DNA of 22,927 nt, from contig CAZPDM010000073.1 in assembly GCA_964585305.1 (NCBI GenBank), positions 1-22,927 of the forward strand. The letters are read 5' to 3'. How positions within the stretch are numbered: position 1 is the first letter of the stretch; each line of letters begins with the position of its first letter. The stretch comes from CAZPDM01 sp964585305 (GTDB taxonomy: Bacteria > Planctomycetota > Uabimicrobiia > Uabimicrobiales > JABWCH01). The position numbers were made by a program, and so were the translations under genes. The notes under the pieces are model-generated. The model made no database searches and had not been told where the DNA came from. It worked only from the letters and a program-made list of their open reading frames with translations. Positions 1 through 7,452 of the stretch are shown here, piece after piece.

Positions 1-32
1 TATAAACTGGTCTAATAGACCTTTGTCCATAT

Positions 33-749
33 TTGTCTATAAAACCAGCAACTATTTCCGTTTTTAGAAATCCATCAAATTTTTCTAACGGAAATATTTT
101 AGATCGTGAAGGAAATATTCTAACAGCACAACATGATAGTACAATTACTAAAACAGATAAACAAGGTAATATTACTGTTGTTGCTAAAGAATATAATGGC
201 AAAAGACTTAATAGCCCAAATGATCTTGTTCTTGCTGCAAATGGAGATGTTTATTTTAGTGATCCTCATTATGGTCTTATGCCTGGCTTCGGCCCACAAG
301 CACGTCCAGAAGAACAATCTGTTCGAGGAATTTATCGCCTTAAAAAAGATGGCACAGTTGAACTTCTTTCAGGGGGATTAGAAATTCCCAATGGCTTGGA
401 ATTTTCTCCCAAAGGGGATATTTTATACGCAGCTAACACAGCAAAAGGCGAGGTTAACTCTTTCACAGTAAATCAAGATGGAACATTGAGTAATTTAAAG
501 TTATTTGTAAAATTGCCAGGAAAAAATCCTGTTGCTGACGGAATTAAAATCGATGTTCAAGGAAATCTTTATGCTGCTTCTGAAAATGGAGTTGCTGTCT
601 ATACACCAGCAGGAAAATTTTTAGGCGAAATTTCTTTATCTGGCCCAGCATCCAATTTAACTTGGGGCGGAAAAGATTATAAAACTTTGTATGTAACAGC
701 ACATAATAAAGTTTATAGCATCCCAACTTTGATTGGCGGAAATAAATAA
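33..749 (+). CDS. SMP-30/gluconolactonase-type beta-propeller hydrolase, N-terminus missing
   Basis: Members of this family are six-bladed beta-propellers that hydrolyse sugar lactones or similar esters using one bound divalent metal. The visible protein has the family blocks NSPNDLV and GDVYFSDPHYGL (metal-site Asn and Asp region), IPNGLEFSP, and VADGIKIDVQGNLYAA with the conserved DG, and it ends with LYVTAHNKVYSI. At about 238 residues it lacks the first 50-60 residues of the usual ~300. The TTG at 33 is simply the first possible start after an in-frame TAA at 3-5 and has no ribosome binding site. In another frame, bases 2-43 read INWSNRPLSIFVYK, which looks like the preceding propeller strand and would join this frame if one A of the AAAA at 41-44 were absent. 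The true gene therefore probably begins upstream of the window, with a frameshift or base-call error near 41. Family assignment is firm; substrate is unknown. Confidence 0.85.
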   Translation: MSIKPATISVFRNPSNFSNGNILDREGNILTAQHDSTITKTDKQGNITVVAKEYNGKRLNSPNDLVLAANGDVYFSDPHYGLMPGFGPQARPEEQSVRGIYRLKKDGTVELLSGGLEIPNGLEFSPKGDILYAANTAKGEVNSFTVNQDGTLSNLKLFVKLPGKNPVADGIKIDVQGNLYAASENGVAVYTPAGKFLGEISLSGPASNLTWGGKDYKTLYVTAHNKVYSIPTLIGGNK

Positions 750-750
750 A

Positions 751-777
751 AAAAAGCGCGAACATTCGCGCTTTTTT
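751..777. terminator. Bidirectional intrinsic terminator between convergent genes
   Basis: The stem GCGCGA (756-761) pairs with TCGCGC (766-771) around the loop ACAT. It is flanked by an A-run on the left and a T-run on the right, so it works as stem plus U-tract on both strands. It starts two bases after the stop of the lactonase-like gene and overlaps the stop codon of the convergent gene on the minus strand. Confidence 0.9.
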
Positions 778-2210
778 TATTTTGTTTTATATTGAAGAGG
801 TATTTTAATAAACAATATTTGAAGGGATCTACGTTGTGGAGTATCTTCATATCCACATCCTAAAACACGCCATTGAAATTCAGTAGCGGTCTCATAGTAA
901 CCAAATAAAATTCCTCCTGGCAGAATTTCAAGTTGGCTGTTTGTACTATTAGAACTATTATAGGAAAGAAGTAACCCTTCTACAAGGCTAAAATTAGTTT
1001 TTGCTTCAAGAGAGGGAATTGAGGAAATATTTTCATATTGAAAAAGAAAACGGCAACCTAATTTTTTACCAGAATAATCTGGATTATTTTGATAAAAAAA
1101 TAATGGCCAGAGAATATCCCATCTTTGGTACATTTCATCATGATAAATCAGGGGAAAAAATTTAGGACTGGGGCGGAAGGATAAACCTTCTTGATTGATT
1201 TCTAAAAACAAGGGAAGAATTTGAAAAGCATATTTTTCTTTTTCTGAGTAATAATGAAAAAGAGGTAAAATTTGCCAACGAAATCCAGCATTAGGGTTAG
1301 TTTCAAACATAATAAATGGGTATAAAAATCCTAACCTGGTTGTAGGAAATGACAATTTGCTATTTAAAAGTTGGCTCGTTCCCTGTTCTACATCGCTTCC
1401 ATATTGCCTAAATCTTTGATATTCTGCACCAGGATATTGAGAAAAAGTAGTACTTATTGTAAAAAGAGAAAACCCATCGCATCCTAGTATTTCAAATTTC
1501 CGATCTCTTCCCCATCTTCCTTGGTAGGCAATATAAAAGGAATCTTTTCCCAATGCTAAGGATAGAGGATGAATAGCCCATTCATATCCTGAGAAAAATT
1601 GATCTTTATACTCAATTTGGCTATCTTGTACATAAAATAATGGGTTTCCAATGATAACATTTGAAAGATGAAAGTTTTTACGAAATAATGTTTCGCTATG
1701 GTAAAAAGAAAGTACAGGAAGAGAATACCATTCGCGGGAAGAATATTCATCTTTGACATAGATTTCTCGGGAAAAGGTCATAAGCAAAAAAGAAACAATA
1801 CTGGAAACTTCTCTAGATTCTGTTGGATAAACTATTGAACCTCCCAAACTAAAAAGAGGAATGCTATACCATTCAAAATTTCCAATATGTGGAATTGTAG
1901 TTGGAATTGGGTTTCGAGAGACTTCATATCCTGCTAAAAGTGGCCAAAACAATAGATTATCTTGAAGAATATCTCGATTTCGTTGGTAATTATAAAATGG
2001 AAGGAAATTGACAAGATAGTTTGTATCATTGGTCCATTCTTCTGAATAAAGTAATAAATTAAAACGTTGGGGAGAATTTTCTTTATTAGAAATTTCTGAT
2101 GTATTTGGCAGAAATATAAAATTTTCTTCATTAAAAGAATTCTCTATTGCATTTTGCCCAAGTAAGGATGATACAAAAATTAACAAAGATAAAAGAAATA
2201 GCTTCCACAT
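777..2210 (-). CDS. Secreted or outer-membrane protein with repeated W-x-x-x-PLF strands, function unknown
   Basis: I do not recognise a named family. The N-terminus (MWKLFLLSLLIFVSSLLGQ) is a clear signal peptide with no lipobox cysteine, probably cut before Gln19. The rest of the 477 residues is rich in aromatic residues and repeats a short strand-like motif: EWYSIPLFSLGG, EWYSLPVLSFYHSE, EWAIHPLSLALG, RWQILPLFHYYSE, FQILPLFLEI, RWDILWPLFFYQ and QLEILPGGILFGYY. Regularly repeated amphipathic aromatic strands of this kind suggest an all-beta, possibly barrel-forming envelope protein; this is inference from composition. The start ATG has an AAGGAA ribosome binding site (complement of about 2219-2225) nine bases away. 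It stands alone on its strand, convergent with the lactonase-like gene and divergent from the next gene. Confidence 0.75.
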   Translation of the reverse strand: MWKLFLLSLLIFVSSLLGQNAIENSFNEENFIFLPNTSEISNKENSPQRFNLLLYSEEWTNDTNYLVNFLPFYNYQRNRDILQDNLLFWPLLAGYEVSRNPIPTTIPHIGNFEWYSIPLFSLGGSIVYPTESREVSSIVSFLLMTFSREIYVKDEYSSREWYSLPVLSFYHSETLFRKNFHLSNVIIGNPLFYVQDSQIEYKDQFFSGYEWAIHPLSLALGKDSFYIAYQGRWGRDRKFEILGCDGFSLFTISTTFSQYPGAEYQRFRQYGSDVEQGTSQLLNSKLSFPTTRLGFLYPFIMFETNPNAGFRWQILPLFHYYSEKEKYAFQILPLFLEINQEGLSFRPSPKFFPLIYHDEMYQRWDILWPLFFYQNNPDYSGKKLGCRFLFQYENISSIPSLEAKTNFSLVEGLLLSYNSSNSTNSQLEILPGGILFGYYETATEFQWRVLGCGYEDTPQRRSLQILFIKIPLQYKTK

Positions 2211-2231
2211 GTTAATAATTTCCTTATTATT

Positions 2232-2240
2232 TGATAAAAT
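2232..2240 (+). promoter_or_regulatory. Extended -10 promoter, TGATAAAAT
   Basis: TG-A-TAAAAT matches an extended -10 element (TGnTATAAT). Seventeen bases upstream lies TTAATA (2212-2217), a 4/6 match to TTGACA. It would drive the gene starting at 2435 with a leader of about 190 bases. The same TGATANAAT form recurs before three other genes in this window. Confidence 0.5.
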
Positions 2241-2321
2241 ACTTGTATTTTTGCTTTATTATGTTAAAATAAATAAAAAGAGTTCTTATTAGAAAGAAAT
2301 TGCTTGTAATATTCCTAATTT

Positions 2322-2345
2322 TTGCTTAAAAAGCAAGCTTTTTTT
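2322..2345 (+). terminator. Weak hairpin and T-tract inside the leader of the 2435 gene
   Basis: TTGCTT (2322-2327) can pair with AAGCAA (2331-2336), and seven T follow (2339-2345). It lies between the promoter at 2232 and the start at 2435, so it could attenuate transcription. An upstream GCTTG (2302-2306) can alternatively pair with CAAGC (2334-2338). The stems are short and AT-rich, so this is tentative. Confidence 0.25.
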
Positions 2346-2434
2346 ATGAAAATATTTTTTTGCTAATAATTGCCAAATTATAGAATTTTTCTTTTAATTT
2401 TTTTTATCCCAAATTACTCTTGAGAGGCTCAAAT

Positions 2435-3877
2435 ATGTATCCCCAGGATAATGAAAAAACTCCAAGTCTCCTGGAAAAATTAGACGCGATGATTAACGCA
2501 TATTTGTTTGATATTGAATTTTATGCATCTTCACAAGACCCCAAAGAAATGCGACAATTGATAGAAACTGATCAACAGATAAAAACATTATTAAGCCGTT
2601 TAAATAATGCGGAACTTGATAAACTATATCAAAAATACCAACGGCAAAATTCGGAACTTTGGAACGAAATTAACTGGCGGGTAGAAAATGGAAAAACTGT
2701 TGATCCAAGTCGAGAAAGGTTGCAACACACACTAGCTTCTATTGTCCAAGTTATGGATGAAATATTATCCAAAAGAACTTTGAGTAGTAATACTACTAAG
2801 AAAGCTACTTCTAGTATGCATATAGCATCAAGAGAACGAACAGAAAGTAATCCTTTTGGTGATGGAACTTTAGTAAGAGGTGGTAAACTAAGTAGCCCAA
2901 ACTCAAATAATGGAGAAAAGAAAAGTCTTTTGGTAGCAGCAAAAGAACTTGGAGCAAGTATTTTTCAAAAAGAAGATGAAAGCCAGTCAAAACCCGTTTC
3001 ACAATCTTTTTCTGAGCCATTGTCAAAAACAAAAACAAATACTTTTCCCCAAATTCCTATAGAAACAACCTCTAAAACTAAACCTAAAACAACAGAAACT
3101 CCACAAATTTTTCCAGAGACTTCTACCACTCTTTCATCAAAAACTAAAACAGGTGGTGGAATTCCACTCTCATCTAAAACTAAAAGCAGCTTTGCTACTG
3201 AAGATTCTTTACGCTATGAAAAATCTGCCTCTGATATACCTTTTGATAGTAACAATAAATCTATAGATAGAAAAAAAGAGTACGCTACACAATTTCCTGA
3301 AATTCCAAATGTTCTTCCCAAGGCAAAAGAAACAAAAATAATGCCACAAATATCCCCTTTGTATTTACAAAAAAAATCTTCTGATGTGGAACATAAAACC
3401 CCAACTATAAATCGGCCTGCTCCACCCAAAAAACCACAGAGAACTATTCATCCATTAACACATCAGCCTATTCGCAAATCTATTACAAATAAAGCTTCCT
3501 CATCTAAAAATATTGATGCGGAAGATAAATTTGAAGATAAATTTGAGGAGCAATTTGAAGAAAAATTTGAAGAAACTAGCGGAGAATTTATAGTATCTTC
3601 CGATGTATCAAATCAATCTGATAAACAAGAAGAATGGGTAGAAGTAACAAAAAACGAAAAGCCTTCTAGTAGCACAGAAAAATTAGTACAAGAACAGATT
3701 CAAGCATTTATGAGTAAACGTCCTGAAATTGATTGGAAGGAACGCGATCGTCAAGAACGCGAGTTACAAAAAATTCGTTTTCAAAAAGAACTAGAACGCA
3801 GACAAGAAGAAAATCGTCCGCCTCCACCATTAAAAGCACCAACTATAAAGAAAAAAGGATGGTGGCCATTTAGCTAA
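2435..3877 (+). CDS. Low-complexity, mostly disordered cytoplasmic protein, function unknown
   Basis: The reading frame also offers a TTG at 2420, but the ATG at 2435 is preceded at proper spacing by GAGAGG (2422-2427), so I start there, giving 480 residues. Residues 1-120 (numbered from this ATG) look helical and folded (LLEKLDAMINAYLFDIEFY, a Gln/Glu-rich helix, then LASIVQVMDEIL). The centre, about 130-380, is Ser/Thr/Lys/Pro-rich with repeated KTK/SSKTK words and should be disordered. An acidic repeat (KFEDKFEEQFEEKFEE) follows. The C-terminus is a charged helix (WKERDRQERELQKIRFQKEL), a proline stretch (PPPPLKAP) and the short tail KKKGWWPFS. There are no membrane segments or catalytic motifs. 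Folded ends joined by a long linker would fit a scaffold or adaptor, but no function can be assigned. Confidence 0.75.
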   Translation: MYPQDNEKTPSLLEKLDAMINAYLFDIEFYASSQDPKEMRQLIETDQQIKTLLSRLNNAELDKLYQKYQRQNSELWNEINWRVENGKTVDPSRERLQHTLASIVQVMDEILSKRTLSSNTTKKATSSMHIASRERTESNPFGDGTLVRGGKLSSPNSNNGEKKSLLVAAKELGASIFQKEDESQSKPVSQSFSEPLSKTKTNTFPQIPIETTSKTKPKTTETPQIFPETSTTLSSKTKTGGGIPLSSKTKSSFATEDSLRYEKSASDIPFDSNNKSIDRKKEYATQFPEIPNVLPKAKETKIMPQISPLYLQKKSSDVEHKTPTINRPAPPKKPQRTIHPLTHQPIRKSITNKASSSKNIDAEDKFEDKFEEQFEEKFEETSGEFIVSSDVSNQSDKQEEWVEVTKNEKPSSSTEKLVQEQIQAFMSKRPEIDWKERDRQERELQKIRFQKELERRQEENRPPPPLKAPTIKKKGWWPFS

Positions 3878-4012
3878 TTAGATTAAAATTCTTTGGATTT
3901 TTTATCAAACAATTTTCTATTCTTTCATTCTGCTTTCTATTTAATATTTATTTACAAGCAAAAAATTAACTATTCAAAATCTAGGTAATTCCTTCTTAAA
4001 CCTTATTTTTTT

Positions 4013-4095
4013 ATTTTGGAAGGTGTTGGGCGAGGCATCCCGGAGTTAAACACCTGACTATTATAAGTTAAAGACTTCGGGTTTTCCGCCAAAAT
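4013..4095 (+). ncRNA. Compact pseudoknotted 5' leader RNA before sucB, no family recognised
   Basis: Three helices can form together. An outer stem pairs 4013-4019 (ATTTTGG) with 4089-4095 (CCAAAAT). A 7-bp perfect hairpin pairs 4021-4027 (AGGTGTT) with 4049-4055 (AACACCT). A 9-bp helix (7 Watson-Crick, 2 G-U) pairs hairpin-loop bases 4039-4047 (CCCGGAGTT) with downstream 4073-4081 (GACTTCGGG), making an H-type pseudoknot. The element is much more GC-rich than the AT-rich bases on either side and ends eight bases before the sucB ATG, which has no Shine-Dalgarno sequence of its own. Position and shape suggest a cis-regulatory RNA or riboswitch acting on translation of sucB. I could not match it to a riboswitch class from memory; ligand and mechanism are unknown. 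Confidence 0.6.
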
Positions 4096-4103
4096 TCTAT
4101 AAA

Positions 4104-5456
4104 ATGATTGAAATAAAAATTCCTAAGATTGCTGAATCTATAAATGAGGCTTATTTGGCCCGATGGTATAAAAGAGATGGCGAAGTTGTTCAAGCAGATA
4201 CACCAATACTATCTTTAGAGACAGATAAAATCTCCTTAGAAATAAAATCCCCCAGCCAAGGAACTTTAAAAATTATCATCCCCGCAAATCAATCTGTAGC
4301 TGTTGGAACAGTAGTTGCGAATATTCTTGATGAAGATCAAAGTAAATTAAAGACAAATGAACCCAATCTTTCAGATAGCTATTCTACAGAGAAAACAAAA
4401 GATATATCAATTCAAAATAATATTGCTTCTTCTAATAACCTTCCACTTTATTCTGAAAAGTCGCAAGCAAATATTTTAATTACTCCGTTGGCATGGAGAT
4501 TGCTACAAATTTATAATTTAAATATTAATCAAATATCTGGGACGGGACAATATGGTAAAATTATAAAGAATGATGTTCTTTCTTACATAGAAAAACAAGC
4601 AAATAATAAGTTTTCACTTGCTACTACAACAAAACCAATAATTGAGAACGAAATAAATAATGTAACAAATTTACAATCTCGTCCAACAGATGTGTCGCCA
4701 AAAGTAACTGAACAAATAAAATCCTTTGATGCTTTAAAAAAGAATTCAAATTTATCTGAAGAAGTAACACGACAGAAAATTTCTCCTATTCGAGCTAAAA
4801 TAGCCGAACATTTACTTCATGCAAAACAAAATACAGCAATGCTTACAACTTTTAATGAAGTAGACATGACTCGTGTTATAGAATTTCGTCAGCAATATAA
4901 AGAATCTTTTTTACAAAAATATAAGACTTCATTAGGATTTATGCCCTTTTTTATTAAAGCTACTATTGAGGCTTTAAAAATTTATCCTCAACTTAATGCC
5001 TATCTTGAAGACAATGAAATCATTTATCATCATTATTATCATATAGGAATTGCTATAGGTAGTGAACGTGGTTTAGTAGTGCCTGTTATTCGCCATGCCG
5101 ATCGTCTAAGTTTTATTGAATTGGAGCAATCTATTCAAGCATATACTGAAAAAGTGAAACAAAATCTTCTTACGTTAGAAGACCTTACTGGTGGGACATT
5201 TACCATTAGTAACGGTGGGGTATATGGTTCTTTGCTTAGCACTCCAATTTTAAACACTCCTCAAATTGGTATCCTTGGAATGCATAAAATACAAGATCGT
5301 CCTATTGCATGGAATGGGCAAGTTGTCATTCGACCGATGATGTATTTAGCAATGAGTTATGATCATCGAATGATTGATGGTAGAGAATCTGTACAATTCC
5401 TTAAGCGTATTAAGGAATGTATTGAAAATCCCGAACGAATTATGATGGAAATTTAA
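4104..5456 (+). CDS. sucB: Dihydrolipoyllysine-residue succinyltransferase, E2 of 2-oxoglutarate dehydrogenase
   Basis: E2 transfers the succinyl group from the lipoyl arm to CoA and forms the core of the 2-oxoglutarate dehydrogenase complex in the TCA cycle. The domains are in the standard order. A lipoyl domain occupies 1-75, with modified Lys42 in ETDKISLE. A disordered linker follows, then a peripheral-subunit-binding domain at about 125-160 (ITPLAWRLLQIYNLNI, ISGTGQYGKIIKNDV). The catalytic acyltransferase domain runs from about 228 to 450, with FTISNGGVYGSLLSTPILN and the active-site HxxxD in SYDHRMIDGRES (His421, Asp425), the SucB-type version of this motif. The 450-residue length is normal. 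No E1 (sucA) or E3 (lpd) gene is adjacent. A pseudoknotted RNA lies directly upstream and probably controls it; no ribosome binding site is visible. The HEAT-repeat gene follows after 15 bases, likely in one operon. Confidence 0.93.
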   Translation: MIEIKIPKIAESINEAYLARWYKRDGEVVQADTPILSLETDKISLEIKSPSQGTLKIIIPANQSVAVGTVVANILDEDQSKLKTNEPNLSDSYSTEKTKDISIQNNIASSNNLPLYSEKSQANILITPLAWRLLQIYNLNINQISGTGQYGKIIKNDVLSYIEKQANNKFSLATTTKPIIENEINNVTNLQSRPTDVSPKVTEQIKSFDALKKNSNLSEEVTRQKISPIRAKIAEHLLHAKQNTAMLTTFNEVDMTRVIEFRQQYKESFLQKYKTSLGFMPFFIKATIEALKIYPQLNAYLEDNEIIYHHYYHIGIAIGSERGLVVPVIRHADRLSFIELEQSIQAYTEKVKQNLLTLEDLTGGTFTISNGGVYGSLLSTPILNTPQIGILGMHKIQDRPIAWNGQVVIRPMMYLAMSYDHRMIDGRESVQFLKRIKECIENPERIMMEI

Positions 5457-5471
5457 ATAATAGGAGCATCT

Positions 5472-7289
5472 ATGGACGAAGCCAAAAAAGGCATTTCTAG
5501 TGAATCTTTAGCAGAGCAAGCTAAAGCAAAAATTCCAGCAGAACAAGCAAAGACAAAAATTCCTGTAGAACCAATCAAAACAAAGAATCCCATAGAAGAT
5601 ACAAAAGTAAAAGAAACCTCTCGAAATAAAAAATTAAGTACAGATGAATTACAATATTATGTTTCAACTTGTGTACGATTTCGTGAAGAAGTTGCAAATA
5701 CGATGAAATTGGCAATTTTTCTGTCCGCATTTGTTTTATTGTGTTGTGGATTATTAACCCTAACAACTTTTCGTACCATCTTTTTAGATATAGCACTATT
5801 TTTTATGGGATTAGCAGGATTATCATTTTTATCTGGAAGCATTTTATCTGTTATTTCAAGTGGATATCTTGCTAATTTTTTAATTACTATTAAAGTCAAA
5901 AATCTTCCTACTGATAAAAAACAAATGCTTGATTACTTTCAAAAAGGATATATCTTTAAACAAAGCAGTACATTTTTACTATTAAGTGGTATGGCAGAAA
6001 TTATGCTTTTTGTGCTTTGTTATCTTGCTAATTTTAATGGAATTTTGGCTATATGTGCAATAACTGTTATTATTGGATTAACTTATTGGCTTTGGGAATA
6101 TCGTAGAACTATTGAAAAAGTTGGCGGTCTTAAATTACCACGAAAATTTATTCCAATTGTTGAAGACGAGATGTCCAATGTCTTATCAACAAATCTTCCC
6201 ATTGATGAAAAACCTAAATTTGAAGAAAAAATGATTTTACCTGCTGTTCAATCTTTATTAAAAAATACTTCTTCCAATGTACGAAAAGATGCTATTCGAA
6301 TTTTAGGAAAAATAGGAACACCAGAAGCCATCCAAATTTTATGTACTATGGTAGGAGATTCTGTATCTTCTATTCGCGCTCAAGCAATTGCTGCATTAGG
6401 ACGTAGCGGCGAAAAAAATGTAAGGGAAATCTTATATTGTTTATTAGCAGATGAATCTATGGAAGTACGTGTAGCAACTGTAAGCGCATTAGGACATTTG
6501 CATGATGAAGACGCTGGAGATGGAATTATAGCTTGCCTTTCTGATACTACTCCGGAAGTAAGAGGAGCGGCAGCAGAAGCACTAGGAAATCTTCGGTATA
6601 AAAAAGGGATGTCTCCATTATTACAACATTTGAACGATAAAGATTGGTTTGTACGCCACAACGTAATTATGGCATTAGGAAAACTTAAACCTCATCTTTC
6701 TACGGAATCCATTCAAAAATTAGTTGATGCCATTGATGATGAAAATTCCGAAGTTCGTGTTATTACTGCCCATGTTTTACAAAAAATACAAGAAGATATG
6801 AGCCAAAACGACCCGCTATATATTGAAATACAAACCGCTTTAAAAAAGGCCAATCCTGTTAATGATGACACGCCACAGGAAATACCTAAAATAGAAAATA
6901 CCAAACCAGAGACTTCTAAAACTGAACCTGCTAAAATTAAGATTACTTCTAAATTAAATGTTATAAGCCCATCTGAAAAAGAAGCGCACTCTGAAAAAAT
7001 TACAGAGCAAAAAAAAGAAGATTCTAATGTAGAACCGAAAAAGGAAGATTCTAATAATGTAGAGCTGAAACCAAATGATGCAACTGTAGTACTTTCTCCT
7101 GCTCAAAAGAAAGAAAATTCTGAAAATTTATCAAAAGGAGAACGTTCTGCTGAGATTTGCAAACAAGAAACAGTTTCTGTTCCTCAACCCGAAATAACAA
7201 ATACATTAGAAAATACACTAGGAATTAAAGAAAAGGAAAAAGAAAATAAAACACCCATAGAACCTAATGAATCCAATCCTAATAATTAA
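5472..7289 (+). CDS. Membrane-anchored HEAT-repeat protein
   Basis: The protein has 605 residues. Residues 1-45 are a charged segment with imperfect repeats (AEQAKAKIP, AEQAKTKIP, VEPIKTKNP). Four hydrophobic segments follow, at about 78-98, 103-135, 165-190 and 190-212. Residues 250-440 hold about six HEAT/PBS-lyase-type repeats, for example SSNVRKDAIRILGKIGTPEA, SSIRAQAIAALGRSG, MEVRVATVSALGHLHDEDA, PEVRGAAAEALGNLRYKKG and WFVRHNVIMALGKL. The tail from 450 is disordered and Lys/Glu-rich, with a duplicated word (KKEDSN-VEPKKEDSNNVE). HEAT solenoids bind other proteins, so a cytoplasmic scaffold held at the membrane is likely. The start has a good ribosome binding site (TAGGAG, 5460-5465), and the gene lies 15 bases after sucB. 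Nothing in the sequence links it to dehydrogenase function beyond that proximity. Confidence 0.85.
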   Translation: MDEAKKGISSESLAEQAKAKIPAEQAKTKIPVEPIKTKNPIEDTKVKETSRNKKLSTDELQYYVSTCVRFREEVANTMKLAIFLSAFVLLCCGLLTLTTFRTIFLDIALFFMGLAGLSFLSGSILSVISSGYLANFLITIKVKNLPTDKKQMLDYFQKGYIFKQSSTFLLLSGMAEIMLFVLCYLANFNGILAICAITVIIGLTYWLWEYRRTIEKVGGLKLPRKFIPIVEDEMSNVLSTNLPIDEKPKFEEKMILPAVQSLLKNTSSNVRKDAIRILGKIGTPEAIQILCTMVGDSVSSIRAQAIAALGRSGEKNVREILYCLLADESMEVRVATVSALGHLHDEDAGDGIIACLSDTTPEVRGAAAEALGNLRYKKGMSPLLQHLNDKDWFVRHNVIMALGKLKPHLSTESIQKLVDAIDDENSEVRVITAHVLQKIQEDMSQNDPLYIEIQTALKKANPVNDDTPQEIPKIENTKPETSKTEPAKIKITSKLNVISPSEKEAHSEKITEQKKEDSNVEPKKEDSNNVELKPNDATVVLSPAQKKENSENLSKGERSAEICKQETVSVPQPEITNTLENTLGIKEKEKENKTPIEPNESNPNN

Positions 7290-7294
7290 AAAGC

Positions 7295-7332
7295 AAGAGT
7301 AAATGCTTAAATAATAGGCATTTACTCTTTTT
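7295..7332 (+). terminator. Intrinsic terminator after the sucB-HEAT operon
   Basis: An 11-bp perfect stem, AGAGTAAATGC (7296-7306) with GCATTTACTCT (7318-7328), is followed by a T-run (7328-7332). It begins six bases after the stop codon of the HEAT gene. Confidence 0.85.
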
Positions 7333-7404
7333 ATTTCTTCTAAAAAAAATTTTTTTATAAAATTTTTTTATTCTCTAAAAATGAATATATATTTTTTTTA
7401 TATT

Positions 7405-7413
7405 TGATACAAT
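7405..7413 (+). promoter_or_regulatory. Extended -10 promoter, TGATACAAT
   Basis: TG-A-TACAAT lies about 40 bases before the TPR gene start. No convincing -35 hexamer is present in the A/T-only upstream stretch, which is usual for extended -10 promoters. It lies directly downstream of the terminator region, as expected for a new transcription unit. Confidence 0.5.
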
Positions 7414-7452
7414 ATAGAAAAAACAATTTTAACCATTTTTCCAAGGAATTGT

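Noticed and set aside
2420..2434. TTG start for the disordered protein
   Set aside because: The ribosome binding site GAGAGG overlaps this position and is correctly spaced for ATG 2435.
4013..4095. tRNA or 5S rRNA reading of the structured region before sucB
   Set aside because: It contains CCGCCA and a GC-rich core, but there is no T-arm consensus, cloverleaf or anticodon arm, and the length does not fit 5S rRNA.
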